DNA of 64,000 nt from Ovis canadensis (GCF_042477335.2 NC_091255.1:39472501-39536500); one strand, 5' to 3'. Counted from the first letter of the stretch, positions 42,536 through 53,407 are shown. Notes: a model not told the origin generated them from the sequence alone. Numbers and translations: made by a program.

Positions 42536-42936
42536 GAACTGCAGCACTTTTATCTGCTTTATAATTTGGATTTTGCACAAGATTTTGCAAGGGGAAAAAA
42601 TAATATTCTGCTTCTTAGGGAAAAAAAAAAAAACAACACCAAGCTTCTGAGTCCCGTCGTGTACTAAGGGCACCTGAGGGCTTGAAGCTGGCTCAGTTCA
42701 GGTGAAAGACACACTTCCTTGGAATGTTTCATTCTGTTTTCTTAGAGAAACCAGGCTCTTTTGCAGTCCAGGTTGGCATCAGGACCTTTGAGATGCTTAT
42801 CTCAATGAGTTTTTGGCCCAGAGCTGTGTGTTCCAGGCTGAGAAATATTTGGAGAATCTGAGAGGATTTTGATTCACTATCCTCATTTCTGCTTCTTGAG
42901 AGCCTTTTGTTTGCTCATCCTTGCACTAATTTATCG
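42536..42936. other. Unique sequence, no feature recognised
   Basis: No recognised repeat. Confidence 0.5.
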
Positions 42937-43063
42937 TTGTTGTTCAGTCTCTATGTAGTGTCTGATTCACTGTGACCCCATAGACTACAGCACACCAGGC
43001 CTCCCTGTCCTTCACTATCTCCCGGAGTTTGCTCAAACTCATGTCCATTGAGTCGGTGACACC
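42937..43063 (-). mobile_element. BovB LINE 3' fragment, very short
   Basis: GTTGTTCAGTCTCTATGTAG, CAGCACACCAGGCCTCCCTG, GCTCAAACTCATGTCCATTG. Confidence 0.92.
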
Positions 43064-43177
43064 AGTACGTCAATATCAGTACTTCTGAAAATATAAGACT
43101 CTAGTAAGGCTTCCAGAAAAGGAAACAGACAGTTAAATAATACCTAATTTATGTTATATATAGAATTTAGGAGCCCC

Positions 43178-43297
43178 ACGAATGCTGGAGTGAGTAGCCA
43201 TTCCCCTTTCCAGGGGGTCTTCCTGACCTGGGGATTGAACCCAGGTCTCCTGCATTGCAGACAGATTCTTTACCATCTGAGCCACCAGGGAAGCCCT
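43178..43297 (-). mobile_element. Bov-tA SINE, tail half missing
   Basis: AATGCTGGAGTGAGTAGCC, GGTCTTCCTGACCTGGGG, TGAGCCACCAGGGAAGCCC. Only the head half remains. Confidence 0.93.
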
Positions 43298-43399
43298 AAT
43301 ATTTATACTATAGAATATATAATTTATTATTCATTAATTTTATTAAGTGCATTAAAACATATGAAGTCAGGTAGTAAAAAGGTAAAAATCGAAAGCAAT

Positions 43400-43680
43400 G
43401 CTCTCCAATAGAAGTTTTTTTTATTTCTACTAGCCATATTTAAAAAGTAAGAGAAAAGTTGTGGAATTAGTTTTGATAATTCATTTTAGAAGACCAAATA
43501 TATCCAAAATATGGCCAACATGTCAAGATATTTTACATGATTGTTTTCTCGTATGAAATCATTAAGCCATTAAAAAAGTTCTTTGAAACCCAAGTATATT
43601 TGACACTTTCAGCATAATTCAGTGTGGATGCTAAATGTTCAACGGTTAAAGTGAAATTGATAGTTCTACCAAATAATAAA
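43400..43680 (+). mobile_element. Old mammalian DNA transposon fragment
   Basis: CTCTCCAATAGAAGTTTTTT, TACTAGCCATATTTAAAAAG, AATATATCCAAAATATGGCC and CTTTGAAACCCAAGTATATT match a widespread mammalian element beginning CTGTCCAATAGAAATATAA. The family name is uncertain. Confidence 0.5.
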
Positions 43681-43752
43681 GTTGTTTAACAGGGAAATAA
43701 TTTATACACCATCAGTTTTAAAATTTAAGTTAAAGACAATTAAAAATTCAGT

Positions 43753-44010
43753 GGCACTAGAAGCTGAAGCTGCAATACTTTGGCCACCTGCTGAAAAGAG
43801 CCAACTCACTGGAAAAGACCCTGATGCCAGGAAAGACTGAAGGCAGGAGGAGAAGGGGACGACAGAGGATGAGATGGTTGGATGGTACCACCGACTCAGT
43901 GGACTTGGGTTTGAGCAAACTCCAGGAGATGGTGAAGGAGGGGGAAGACTGGTGTGCTGCAGTCCATGGGGTCACAAAGAGGAGGACATGACTTAGTGAC
44001 TAAACACAAA
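43753..44010 (+). mobile_element. BovB LINE 3' fragment
   Basis: AGCTGAAGCTGCAATACTTTG, GGAAAAGACCCTGATGCC, GGATGAGATGGTTGGATGG, AGTCCATGGGGTCACAAAG, ending GTGACTAAACAC. Plus strand, about 260 bp. Confidence 0.94.
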
Positions 44011-44039
44011 GTCGCATATCCAGTGCCCAGTAGCCATGT

Positions 44040-44260
44040 GTCTCCTGATCACCACCTGGGACAGCAAAGCAGAGGAAGTTACCAGGTGGCTGGGGGGCAG
44101 GGAGGCTGTTTCAGATAGAGAAGGCCGGAAGATCTTGTGTGGCTATGACACTCAGGCAGAGACATGAAAGGAATGGGAAAGTGAGTCTGCCGAGATGAAA
44201 GAGAACAGCGTTCCAGGAAAAGAGAAATAAAAATTGCAAAGGTCCTGAAAATCGAACCGT
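44040..44260 (-). mobile_element. L2 LINE fragment
   Basis: GGAAGATCTTGTGTGGCTAT, GAACAGCGTTCCAGGAAAAG and ATTGCAAAGGTCCTGAAA are the reverse of L2 words (GCCTTTGCAC, CTGGAATG, AGATCTTCACATGGC). Confidence 0.6.
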
Positions 44261-45134
44261 AAATCCTAACACAGGTATAACCTCCAAGGGCACGACCTTG
44301 GGCGTCTACTTGTTCTAAGAATGCCATCATGGTGCAATACCTCTTTGGTGCTTGGGGCACAGAGTTCCTGAAATAGGCATTGTTTTCCCTTTCTGCATTT
44401 CATTAGAACAAAACATGAGATTCATCTGCGTGATGAGAAGGAAGTGAATGGAGTCCAAGGCCCTGTGTCTGGTCCCAGGATGGAGTCAGTCATCTCCCTC
44501 TGGCTTTGTAGCATGTGCCACTAAAGAGGAATCCAAAGAATGAACTTTCTGGTCACACCTGGCAGCGAGGTGCTGCTTGCTCTCAGCCCACCACTGTCCT
44601 TGAGAAGAGTTCCCAGTGGCCCTCTACATTTAGCTAATCTCAGTGTTCTTTGCTCTCAGCAGTTTTCTGGACAGCTGACACCTTCGACAGTGATAATCAG
44701 AAGTAGGTTTCCAAACAGCGCTATTCATGGTCCATCCACTCAGAGCATCTGAGCCAATGGATGAAAGCCCTCCTTATCTCTGCTTTTTCTTAGGCAAGTT
44801 AGACAGAGGTGCACAAGCTGCTGAATAATCTCAACCAGGGACAAGAAGTCTAGAGGAACCAAAACACCAAGAGCTGAAAGGCCTCTCAAGTGGGGCCCAT
44901 GCTCCAGGGCAGGGCGCACACAGGGTTTAGGAGCAAAGTCAGGGAACAGACTCTATCCGCACTTCCTTATCCCTGTGCACAAAGCAAGATGCCTGAGTGT
45001 CTGCACAGTATTGCTGAAATGCATTAGAAAGATGGAAGGGTTTAAGATAGCAAAACTACATTTTCTGGGGGTGATTGGTTGAAAGGTTTTTTTTCTTTCT
45101 TTTATCAAAATTGCCCCCATTTAGTAATTATTAT
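44261..45134. other. Unique sequence, no feature recognised
   Basis: About 870 bases without a recognised repeat. Frames up to 93 codons, no domain. Confidence 0.5.
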
Positions 45135-45822
45135 TAATTAAAAGTTGAAAAACAATGAAAAGAAGCTCAATATCACTAATCGTCAGGGAAAGGAAAATCG
45201 AAACTAAATGAGGTGTGGCCTCACGCTTGTTAGAGTGGCTCTCATTAAGAAGACCAGCAATAACAAGTGTTGGGGTGGGTGTGGAGAAAAGGGGAGCCTG
45301 GGGACACTGCCAGTGGGAGTAGAAACTGGTGCAGCCTCTATGGAGACCAGAATGGAGGCTTCTCAAACAATGAAAGCTAGAACTACCATATGACCCAACA
45401 ATCTCACCTCTGGGCATATGTCCAAAGGAAATAAAATCGTCCTCTCAGAGAGAGAGCTACACTCCAGTGTTCGTAGCAGCACTATTCACAATAACCAACA
45501 TGTGGACACAACCTAAGTGTCCATCAACAGGTAAATGGACAGAAGCTGTGGTGTATACATACAATGGAATATGACTCAGCCAGAAAAAGGAACAAAATTG
45601 GGTCATTTATAGTCATGCGGATGGACCTAGAGTCTGTCATACAGAGTAAAGGCAGAATGAGAAAAATAAATATTGTATGTTAACACATATATATACGGGA
45701 TCTAGAAAAGTTGTACGATGAACCCATTTGCTGGGCAGGAGTAGAGATGCAGATATAGGGAATGGACAGAGTGGGGGAAGGAGAGGATGGAGTAATTGGG
45801 AGAGGAGCTTTGACCTATATAG
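45135..45822 (+). mobile_element. LINE-1 ORF2 3' end and 3' UTR
   Basis: GAAGCTCAATATCACTAATC, ATAACAAGTGTTGGGGTGGG, ACTACCATATGACCCAACAA, GTCCATCAACAGGTAAATGG, GCCAGAAAAAGGAACAAAAT, GATGGACCTAGAGTCTGTC. A contiguous 690-bp sense copy with stops. Confidence 0.95.
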
Positions 45823-45835
45823 TGAAACTGAAAAG

Positions 45836-46036
45836 AGAAAGTGTTAGTCCCTCAGTCGTGTCTGACTCTTTGCAACTGCATGGACTGTGGCCCACCAGGC
45901 TCCTCTGTCCACAGAATTCTCCAGGCAAGAATACTGGAGCGGTTGCCGTTCCCTTCCCCAGGGCATCATTCTGACCCAGAGACTGAACCCAGGTCTCCTG
46001 CATTGCAGGCGGATTCTTTACCGTCTGAGCCACCAA
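45836..46036 (-). mobile_element. Bov-tA SINE in LINE-1
   Basis: GAGAAAGTGTTAGTCCCTCAG to TACCGTCTGAGCCACCA, lacking the last GGGAAGCC of the head. Confidence 0.95.
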
Positions 46037-47782
46037 TTAATGAATGGGCTAAAAGTCTGCCTGGTGATATTAAAGCCTGTGGATCTTTGTGAACATAGCA
46101 ATAAATATAACAATGTGTATAGCCCCATGGCTGGGAAATTACTGGATACAGAACACTTTGCAGGGCTTATGGTTTAAGGGGAGTCCTCAGGTTTGAGGAA
46201 CAGAGATGATTAAGAGGAAGCAAGGCTGGAGGGAGGCATGTTTCAAAACTGCATTTCCAAAGAGACCTTGAAACATTCGTAAAATAGGACTAAGAAAGTT
46301 TCAGACTGTACCATTTTCTTTCATCTGGAGAGCTTTGGGGGATGTCTGGAGTAGAACTGGGGGAGATAAAGCTCCCCCGCCCATATTGTCCTCACACTGT
46401 GCCATCCTCAAGCCACACCCCCGAGCTGGCACTGCCTGGGTCTGCTAAGGAGTAACCACAGGACTAGGCACCTTTCTGAACAGCTGGAGGTCAAGTCCAC
46501 ACCTGTGAAGCCCAGCCCAGAGGCCTTTGCCCCTGGGTTCCCATATAGCGCGGACCTCTGTGACTTCACTCTGTATTGACCTGCATCAACCCAGCTGATA
46601 TCATGGCAAGCCGTGCAGACCTACCAGGGTGACTCATTTACCGTTTGTAATCTTTGAAAGATGCAGTCTTTGAAAGAAGGGTTGCTCCTTAAAGGAGTTA
46701 GAAAAGAACCAAGTCAGGAGTCCCTCTGGTCCCGACAATGTTGTTATGGCCTGTGCTTTTACTTTCTTCCTCTGGCTTCGTGTCCACCCCAACACGCCCT
46801 CCGTGAGCTCCAAAAGTCATACTCAGACTCACACTGGAATAGTTTGCAAAACTCCAGTCTTTTCTGATTGGGTGCATCTGAATGGAGCTGCCACCAGTGT
46901 CTTTACAAATGGCATTTCCATTAACATTTCTATTTCTGTCCGTTCGGGGCACCTAAAGATTTCCCACCAAGATTTACATTGTCTATTTTAAGCAAGTGCT
47001 TTTAAAAAGCCAACGCGTTGGCTAAGTTTAAATCTGACTTTCTCAAGGGATGCTTAAAAGAAATACACAAGGTTTTTTTTTTTTTTTAAGAAAAAAAAAA
47101 AGAACCTTTGTAAGTTCAAAATAACATTCCAAAAGGAGTCACTAGAAAAACATTCAGGGGAAGAGAAAGAAAGATTTTTTTTTCTTGCGTTTGGGCAGTC
47201 CTGGCTTCATCCTCATGTTCGATGTTTGTTTTTTGACGCAGGAAAGTCAAATAGCCCTAAGAGTCAGATAATAATTGAAAGAAAAATGGATTGTGCCTCT
47301 CATATCTAGGTTATTTACAACAGAGGGAGGAGTCAAGCCTGTCGGGACCCATTATTCAGTAGACCAGGTAGAAAGAGAAGATTTTGACAAACAGTGGATC
47401 AAAGGCAGGGCTTTGGAGAGTCTCTTAGATGTTTGATGACCAGCGTCAGAACCATTGCTCAACCATGCCAGCTGTAACTTTCCATCAGGCTGATGACCCA
47501 CAATCTTCTGATGCCATCGCCCTATGGAATGGCTGATACACTTGGACAGCTGCCAGTCAGGAAGATCAGCCATGGATAATTCAGCAAAACTGAGAGCTGA
47601 GATGATTGTTCTCCTAGGCATGGAGACAGACCTCTGCTAGCAAAGCAAGATGAATGGCATCTCAGTGAAAATTGGATTTTGCTGCTACAAACAAACAAAC
47701 AAAAAACCTTTATAATTGTGATCTAATAATAAAAAGTCTCAAAGAGGAGGTTTAGGGCTAATATGGTGGGACCCCAGTGTCA
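46037..47782. other. Longest repeat-poor stretch of the window
   Basis: About 1.75 kb with no recognised interspersed repeat. It has a T15 tract followed by A11 (47,073-47,101) and a 16-bp perfect palindrome at 47,008. Frames of 81-96 codons (46,698-46,991; 47,352-47,621) show no recognised domain. It could hold conserved regulatory DNA. Confidence 0.5.
47008..47023. other. Perfect 16-bp palindrome
   Basis: AGCCAACGCGTTGGCT is its own reverse complement and contains two everted GCCAA/TTGGC half-sites of the NF-I type around a CGCG core. Function is not shown. Confidence 0.95.
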
Positions 47783-47996
47783 TCTTCCCTTCTCAGATGG
47801 TAAAGAATCTGCCTGCAATGCAGGAGACCTAGGTTCCGTCCCTGGGGTGGGAAGATCCCCTGGAGAAGTGAATGGCAACTCACTCCAGTATTCTTGCCTG
47901 GAGAAGTCCATGGGCAGAGAAGCCTGGCAGGCTACACTCCATGGGGTCGCAAAGAGTCGGACACGACTGAGCGACTAACACATACATACATACATA
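47783..47996 (+). mobile_element. Bov-tA SINE, little diverged, with CATA tail
   Basis: TCTTCCCTTCTCAGATGG to GGACACGACTGAGCGACTAA, then CACATACATACATACATA. This is one of the copies closest to consensus, suggesting a young insertion. Confidence 0.97.
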
Positions 47997-49204
47997 TCGG
48001 TGTCCTCAGGGTCCCATGCTCTTAACTGTTTCCTCTGCCATGTTGAACACATGGCTTCCATTCTCCAGTTTACCTCATGGTCTCAGAGGCTGCCAGGTCA
48101 CTATCCATCATGACTGCATTCCACATAGGAGAGGAAAGGGTTGGGGGGAAGTGTGATCCCTTCTCGTTTAGGAGATGTTCCAGGAGTCCCATGCAAAGCT
48201 TCCATTGTGTATCCTTGGCCGGTTTGGTCACATGGCCTTGAAGAGCCACAAAGGAGTTTCTACCTTGTAGTCCCTTCCATAAATAGAAACTGGGGTGAGT
48301 GCGCTCATATCTTCCAGGGGCACCAACTGGCCTAAACTCAGTATTGTAGATTACAGAAGGCCTTTATGAACGTTGACTCACCCTTGGACGTGAAAAAATA
48401 ATCCAGAAATTTGAAAAGAAAGCCATTTTCCATGACCTATAATACATGGTAAATATTTAATCCTTAAAATAGTAGGCAAGAAGTATCTCCTGGGCTTCCT
48501 CCAGAAATGAATATAAAAAGATAGCCTGCGCTGTAGTCTAACAGAGACGGGGTGTCCAAAATTCACTTTTGAAGGAAAATGAGAAAACCACTGGCTTGTA
48601 GAGAAGCAGCCTTTGTGCTTGCAGCATTCATCCCCGGATACCCAGGTCTGCGCGATTCTACCCAGGATGGCTGAAGGGGTGCCAGTCTGGGTGGAAGTGA
48701 AAGGGGAAACAGAGATAGTAAAGCCTGTCCTGAGGGTGATTTTCATTAGCAAGCACGATGCCCCTAATTTGCGCAAAGGCTATTGATTTTAAGCTGCGTC
48801 TTCCCCACTCCAATGGCAAGGCATTTTGGAGGCAGTCTTGCCTTGGAAGCTTTTTCAGAGTTCCTACATAACAAATGTCTACATGGCAGGTGCCACCACC
48901 ACCAGAGGCAGGCTGCATTCAGACACCTTTGCAAGAGTAACTTCTTCCCTGGATGTCTGCTCTAGGTTCTGACTCTTGATTGAAAATATTCAGTGGGTCT
49001 TTTGGCTTTAATAATTCTTTCCATTTTAACATGTGATATTCACACCAAAATATGTAATAATAAACATCAAGGACTTATCTGAGAATAACTGTATCCATTA
49101 TTTATACACTATAGAAGGAAAAAATTTCATGTTGGTCTTGAAACTATTGACTGATAACATTTTCTACAATAAATTCCAGTAACTTGACTCTGATTGGGGT
49201 TTTT
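47997..49204. other. Mostly unique sequence
   Basis: 48,000-48,340 has words such as TTTGGTCACATGGCCTTG that suggest a diverged old repeat of unknown class. 48,390-49,200 is unassigned. Frames up to 132 codons have no domain. Confidence 0.4.
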
Positions 49205-49890
49205 TAAATGTATTTTCCCATTTCTATTGAGATATGACTGACAAGATTGTAAGACATTCAAAGTGTAAATGTGATCATTTGATATATGTGTGCATTGTGA
49301 AAGGATCCCCTTCATTGAGTAAATTAACCCATTCATTATCTTTTTTTGGTGGTAGTGGGGGGATTACATTTAAGTTCTATTTTGTAAAAGATTTTGTTTA
49401 CTGTTTGTTTGATTTTTGGGTGCACTGGGTCTTTGTTGCTGTTCGGGCGTTCTCTAGTTGCGGAGAGCAGAGGCTACTCTCCATTGCAGTGCTCCAGCTC
49501 CTCGTCCTGGTGGCCTCTTGTTCCAGAGCACAGGCTTTAGAACACAGAATCATAGCTGTGTGCATGGGCTTGGCTGCCCACGGAATGTGGGCTGTTTCCT
49601 GGACCAGGGATCGAACCTGTGTCCCCTGCGTTGGCAGGTGGATTCTTAACCACTGGACCACCAGGCACGCTCCTTCATTCTACTCTTGGCAAATTTCAGT
49701 TACTCAGTCCAGTGCTGTCAACTGCAGCCACCATGTCATACATCAGGTCCTCAGACTCTATTTACCTTGTAACTGAATGGTTGTGCCTTTTACCATCTTC
49801 CCCCTATTTCCCCCACCCGCCAGCCCCTGGCAACCACTTTTCTGCTTTGTTTCTGGGTTCAAGTCTTTTGTTTTATATTTTCAGGATCCT
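49205..49890 (-). mobile_element. Old LINE-1 3' UTR hosting a CHR SINE
   Basis: TTTCTATTGAGATATGACTG, GATATATGTGTGCATTGTG, GTAAATTAACCCATTCATTA, then after the SINE GGCAAATTTCAGTTACTCAG, CAGCCACCATGTCATACATC, CCCTGGCAACCACTTTTCTG: the reversed L1M 3' UTR order. Confidence 0.82.
49410..49675 (-). mobile_element. Long CHR-family SINE in LINE-1
   Basis: TTTTTGGGTGCACTGGGTC, GGCGTTCTCTAGTTGCGG, CCAGGGATCGAACCTGTGTC, CCACTGGACCACCAGGC. A 180-codon frame across this region is a translation of L1 plus CHR. Confidence 0.9.
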
Positions 49891-50299
49891 TATATTGACC
49901 CTCTGGCAGATAGATTTTTGATGTAATTGACAGGAAAGGCTCTCCATCTTGTTCTTTTCTGCCTGCTTCTCACTCCTCTGCCTAGAGATCTGGTGCCCGT
50001 GAATAGGTTCAGGGACCCAGTGAAATTGTGTCCAGTTGTGTGTATTTGTGTGTTTGCATTGGGAGCAGGGTACACATCAGACTCTCAGAGAGGTCTCTGG
50101 TAAACAGGGCAGACTTCCTCCAAGGCTAACCATGTAGGACTGTCTCCTGTCTCCAAGTCTGCCAGGGACAGGAAGAGGAGGTATTTCAGATAGAGAAAGC
50201 AGCGCTATCTACCTGGTGGACTCCTGCTCAGCCTTAATATTTCAGAACGAAACTTGTCTTCTCTGCAGAACTTTCTGACACCTCTAAGCAGATTTTTTG

Positions 50300-50300
<1 letters not shown>
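49891..50300. other. Unique sequence, no feature recognised
   Basis: No recognised repeat. Confidence 0.5.

Positions 50301-50301
<1 letters not shown>

Positions 50302-50333
<32 letters not shown>
50302..50333. repeat. (TG)n microsatellite
   Basis: About 16 pure TG units, not next to a recognised SINE. Confidence 0.97.
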
Positions 50334-50336
<3 letters not shown>

Positions 50337-50499
50337 GCTGTGCTTCCTGCGCCTTATTGCATCATGTCGTATTGTAATTACTTGTGTGTTTCTTCTTCCT
50401 ATTTGTCTGTAAATTCTCTGAGGCTCAGATTGACTTTTCATGTATGTATCAGCTAGTAGGACAACCAGCACGTTCCAGTCAGGTCCCAGTGGGTAGACA

Positions 50500-50648
50500 C
50501 GTGGGTGGTTGGATGAATGGTGAATGGGTGGGTGGGCATATGGGCAAATGAATGAATGGAGGAATGGATAAATTGGTGGATGGAGGGAGGGAGGGATGGG
50601 CAGCTGGCTGGATGAATGGATGAGTGGATAGATGGATGGATGGAGTGA
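50500..50648. repeat. Degenerate (TGGA)n / (GGGT)n tetranucleotide array
   Basis: TGGATGAATGG, GGGTGGGTGGG, GAATGAATGGAGG and GATAGATGGATGGATGG variants fill about 150 bases. The minus-strand frame gives Ser/His/Ile/Pro repeats and is not a gene. Confidence 0.93.
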
Positions 50649-51624
50649 GTCTCTCCTTTTATTGCTAAATTTGCATTATTCACATTTCCTAACCCTAACA
50701 GATCTGCCATTTCATTAACTCAGGGCTAACATTAATTGCAGTGCTTAATATTGCTGAATGTTCAGGCTTTAAAATAAACAACCCTGATTAATCAAACTTG
50801 GATTTCTATTTCCTCTGGACAAATTCTAGAGCTGTAACTGTGTATTATAAATGAGCCTCATTTGGTTCCTGAATAACAAATGGAAGGTTGCTGTTATTCT
50901 CTTTGATTGGGGCTGTTTCATCCTTCTGCCTTTTGGGAGAAAGAAAACAACTTCCGGTCTCAGGCTTACTTGAATCTAGCACCATTTTTCACAAAATGTT
51001 TTTGTCTTGGCTACTTTACATGGCTCTCCATCAACTGTTGATGCCCCATCATAACTGGATTTTAAAAACTGTCTGTCTTCATCCTGAGGTTTTGTTCATT
51101 TTTAAGCTTTGCAGTGCTGGCTTGCAGGTGGCAGATTTGCTTGTGTCTAAGCTTTCTCCCAAGAGTTGATGGACTTTCCCTTCCATGTTGATAAGCCATG
51201 AAGAGTGAAGAATTAGGAAAGGAAAGAGTTACCATCTCCCAAGCTGGGAGCTTGCCTGTCTAGCGTGGTATTTGGATGAGGCTCCTTACTTGTGGAAATG
51301 GTGTGTTCCATGGGCAAAAATAGCTTTTTTAAAAAAGAACATCTCTGTACCCTCCTGAAGTCATCTCAGAATGAATTCAAGATTTCTTATGAAACGGAAA
51401 ATCCTTCATCACATCCAGAGTGGGTCCTTGCATACTTGGCCATGCCACATTAAAGCCTGATCTCAGCAACATCAGGGTCCAGAAAAGGCTAATAGAAGCT
51501 TAATGATGAGGTAATGAAAATGGAGGTCAGGGGCGGGATGGGGGTGCGGGGAATCAGGTCGTCTATTTGGAACTACATGATCATGGGAAAATCTCGCTTG
51601 AGACCATAAACTGCCAAAAAGAAA
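50649..51624. other. Repeat-poor unique sequence
   Basis: No recognised repeat over nearly 1 kb. 50,690-50,850 is AT-rich with homeodomain-like cores (TTAATTGC, GATTAATC) and few CpG. The 93-codon plus frame (50,888-51,169) shows no domain. Confidence 0.5.
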
Positions 51625-52015
51625 CAAAGGAGTGAAGTGAGTCAGAAAGAGAAAAAAAATACTGTATATTAATTCACCTATGTGGTGTAGATAAAAATTG
51701 TTTAGATGATCTTATTTGCAAAGCAGAATAGACACACAGAGGTAGGAAGCTAATGTATGGATACCAAGGAGGGGGATGAACTTGGAGGTTGGGATTAACA
51801 TATACACACTTCTATGTATAAAATAGAAAACTGATGATAACCTACTGTATAGCTTAGGAAACTTCTCAGTGCTCCGTGGTGACCTAAATGCAAAAGAAAT
51901 AGGGAATATGTGTATATGTATAGCTGATTCAGTTAGCTGTTCAGTAGAAACAAATATATTGTAAAGCAGTCATACTTCAATAAAAATTAATTAAAAAATA
52001 AAATTAACAATGACA
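51625..52015 (+). mobile_element. LINE-1 3' end
   Basis: AGTGAAGTGAGTCAGAAAGA, ATAACCTACTGTATAGCTTA, GTATAGCTGATTCAGTTAGC, TACTTCAATAAAAATTAATT and A-rich end near 52,010. Confidence 0.93.
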
Positions 52016-52204
52016 AAAAACAGAAACAACTGAAAGGGCTGTTCCAATATGGGACCTTTCCCTTACCTGATTTTAAATGAACCACAAAGGAGACCACATT
52101 TTGAGTCATAAATCAAAGCATATTATGTCAGCTCCACATGAGAGTCAGCTAAGGAAAAGAGAAAGAAAAGGAAGGATAAACAGAAAGAAGGGTGGAAAGC
52201 AGAA

Positions 52205-52416
52205 GAGAAAAGTGAAAGTCGCTCAGTTGTGTCCAGCTCTTTACGACCCCATGGACTGTGGCCGGGCAGGCTCCTCTGTTCATGGAATTCTCCAGGCAAG
52301 AATACTGGAGTGGGTTGCCATGCCCTTCTCCAGGGGATCTTCCCAATCTGGGGATGGAACCAGGGTCTCCTGCCCTGTAGGTGGATTCTCAACCATCTGA
52401 GCTACAAGGGAAGCCC
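52205..52416 (-). mobile_element. Bov-tA SINE
   Basis: GAAAAGTGAAAGTCGCTCAG to TGAGCTACAAGGGAAGCCC. Purine-rich flanks prevent a clear target-site duplication call. Confidence 0.96.
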
Positions 52417-52479
52417 CCAAACAGAGAAGAGAAGATAAAGGAGAGAGACGGAATTTCTGGACCAAAGAACCAGCGCTTC

Positions 52480-52668
52480 CTTTGTTCCATGTTCTAGGTG
52501 CTTCACTCGTATTGGTTGTTTTAATCCTAAATCCTCAAGGCCCATGTTATTATTCTCTGTGAAGAAGTGATGCACAGGGAGGTTGAGTAACTCACCCACT
52601 CAACATCGCTAGCAGGAAGAGGAGCTGAGATTTGAACTTGAGCAGTCAGACTCCATGGTCTGTGCCTT
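52480..52668 (-). mobile_element. MIR SINE
   Basis: TGTTCTAGGTGCTTCACTCG, CCCATGTTATTATTCTCTG, GGGAGGTTGAGTAACTCACC, GAGCTGAGATTTGAACTTGA: reversed MIR over about 190 bases. Confidence 0.88.
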
Positions 52669-52737
52669 GATGAAGATGTGACTGCCTGTGTGGCTGAGGA
52701 ACTGGGAAAGCTGAGCTCTCCTGGCCCCAGGCTGACT

Positions 52738-53055
52738 GTTTACATCCCCACAACATTCACGTACTAAAACCTCACACCCGGTGTGATGGTCTTTGGAGGA
52801 GGGGCCTTGGGGGTGATGAGGTCATGAGGGTGGAGCCTTTGCAAATGGGATTAGTGCCCTGGTAAAAAGAGACCCCACTCCGCACATGAGAACAGTGGTT
52901 TATGAACCAGAAAGTGGCCTCTCACCAAATATACAATCTTCTGACACATTCATCCTGGACTTCCCAGCCTCTGGAACTGGGAGAAATAAATTTCTGTTGT
53001 TTGTGAACCACCTGGTCTGTGATGACCTGTTACAGCAGCAGAAACACCATGGAAT
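52738..53055 (+). mobile_element. MaLR LTR, solo
   Basis: CCGGTGTGATGGTCTTTGG, GTGATGAGGTCATGAGGGTGG, ATGGGATTAGTGCCCTGG, GGACTTCCCAGCCTCTGGAAC and GAGAAATAAATTTCTGTTG (with AATAAA) are the ordered MLT/MST LTR words. Confidence 0.85.
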
Positions 53056-53344
53056 CCATCCCAAATCCATTCAGAGTCTAGCGCCCGCATCCCTGCCGTG
53101 CACTCTCCACCCTCTTCTCACACTGAGGTCTCTTGATAACCCTTTTCTGATTGTCCACGTCAGCTGATCACCCCTCACCAACTATGAGCCCCGCCTAAGT
53201 CTCCTGACCTATGTGACCTTGTATCCTGTTCCCACGTGGCCTCATCCCCCTGCTGAGGCCACAGAATTCTCCATCCTGCTGCCCATGCCTCCTACTCAGA
53301 GCAAGCCTGGCGTGAGCAGCTCAGCTCCCCATTTTCGTCAATTG
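53056..53344. other. C-rich sequence, possibly L2
   Basis: TATGTGACCTTGTATCCTGT and CCTGCTGCCCATGCCTCC suggest L2, but the match is weak. Confidence 0.3.
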
Positions 53345-53354
53345 ATGGCATCCC

Positions 53355-53396
53355 ATTGCTTCTCAGCCTTTTGGCTAAGATCAAGTGTAGTACCTA
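53355..53396 (+). pseudogene. 3'-truncated U2 snRNA retrocopy
   Basis: Starting at ATTGCTTCTCAGCC, the sequence follows the 5' end of U2 snRNA, including the very conserved TTTTGGCTAAGATCAAGTGT, then stops after about 40 nucleotides. Two CpG-type changes (ATCG to ATTG, CTCGG to CTCAG) and one near the end distinguish it from the gene. ATGGCATCCCA (53,345-53,355) and ATGGAATCCCA (53,397-53,407) flank it as an 11-bp target-site duplication with one mismatch. There is no A-tail. It lacks the branch-point pairing region, the Sm site and the 3' stem-loops, so it cannot work as an snRNA. Mobilisation by LINE machinery is inferred. Confidence 0.9.
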
Positions 53397-53407
53397 ATGG
53401 AATCCCA

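Noticed and set aside
47073..47101. T15 followed closely by A11 as a terminator or hairpin
   Set aside because: Homopolymer tracts of this kind are common in mammalian DNA, and no transcript is evident.
47352..47621. 89-codon minus-strand frame in repeat-free DNA
   Set aside because: No recognised domain, no neighbouring exon and no supporting splice or start context.
49234..49776. 180-codon plus-strand frame
   Set aside because: It is a translation through an old LINE-1 3' UTR and a reversed CHR SINE.
50453..50710. Ser/His/Ile-rich repeat protein on the minus strand
   Set aside because: It is a translation of the TGGA tetranucleotide array.
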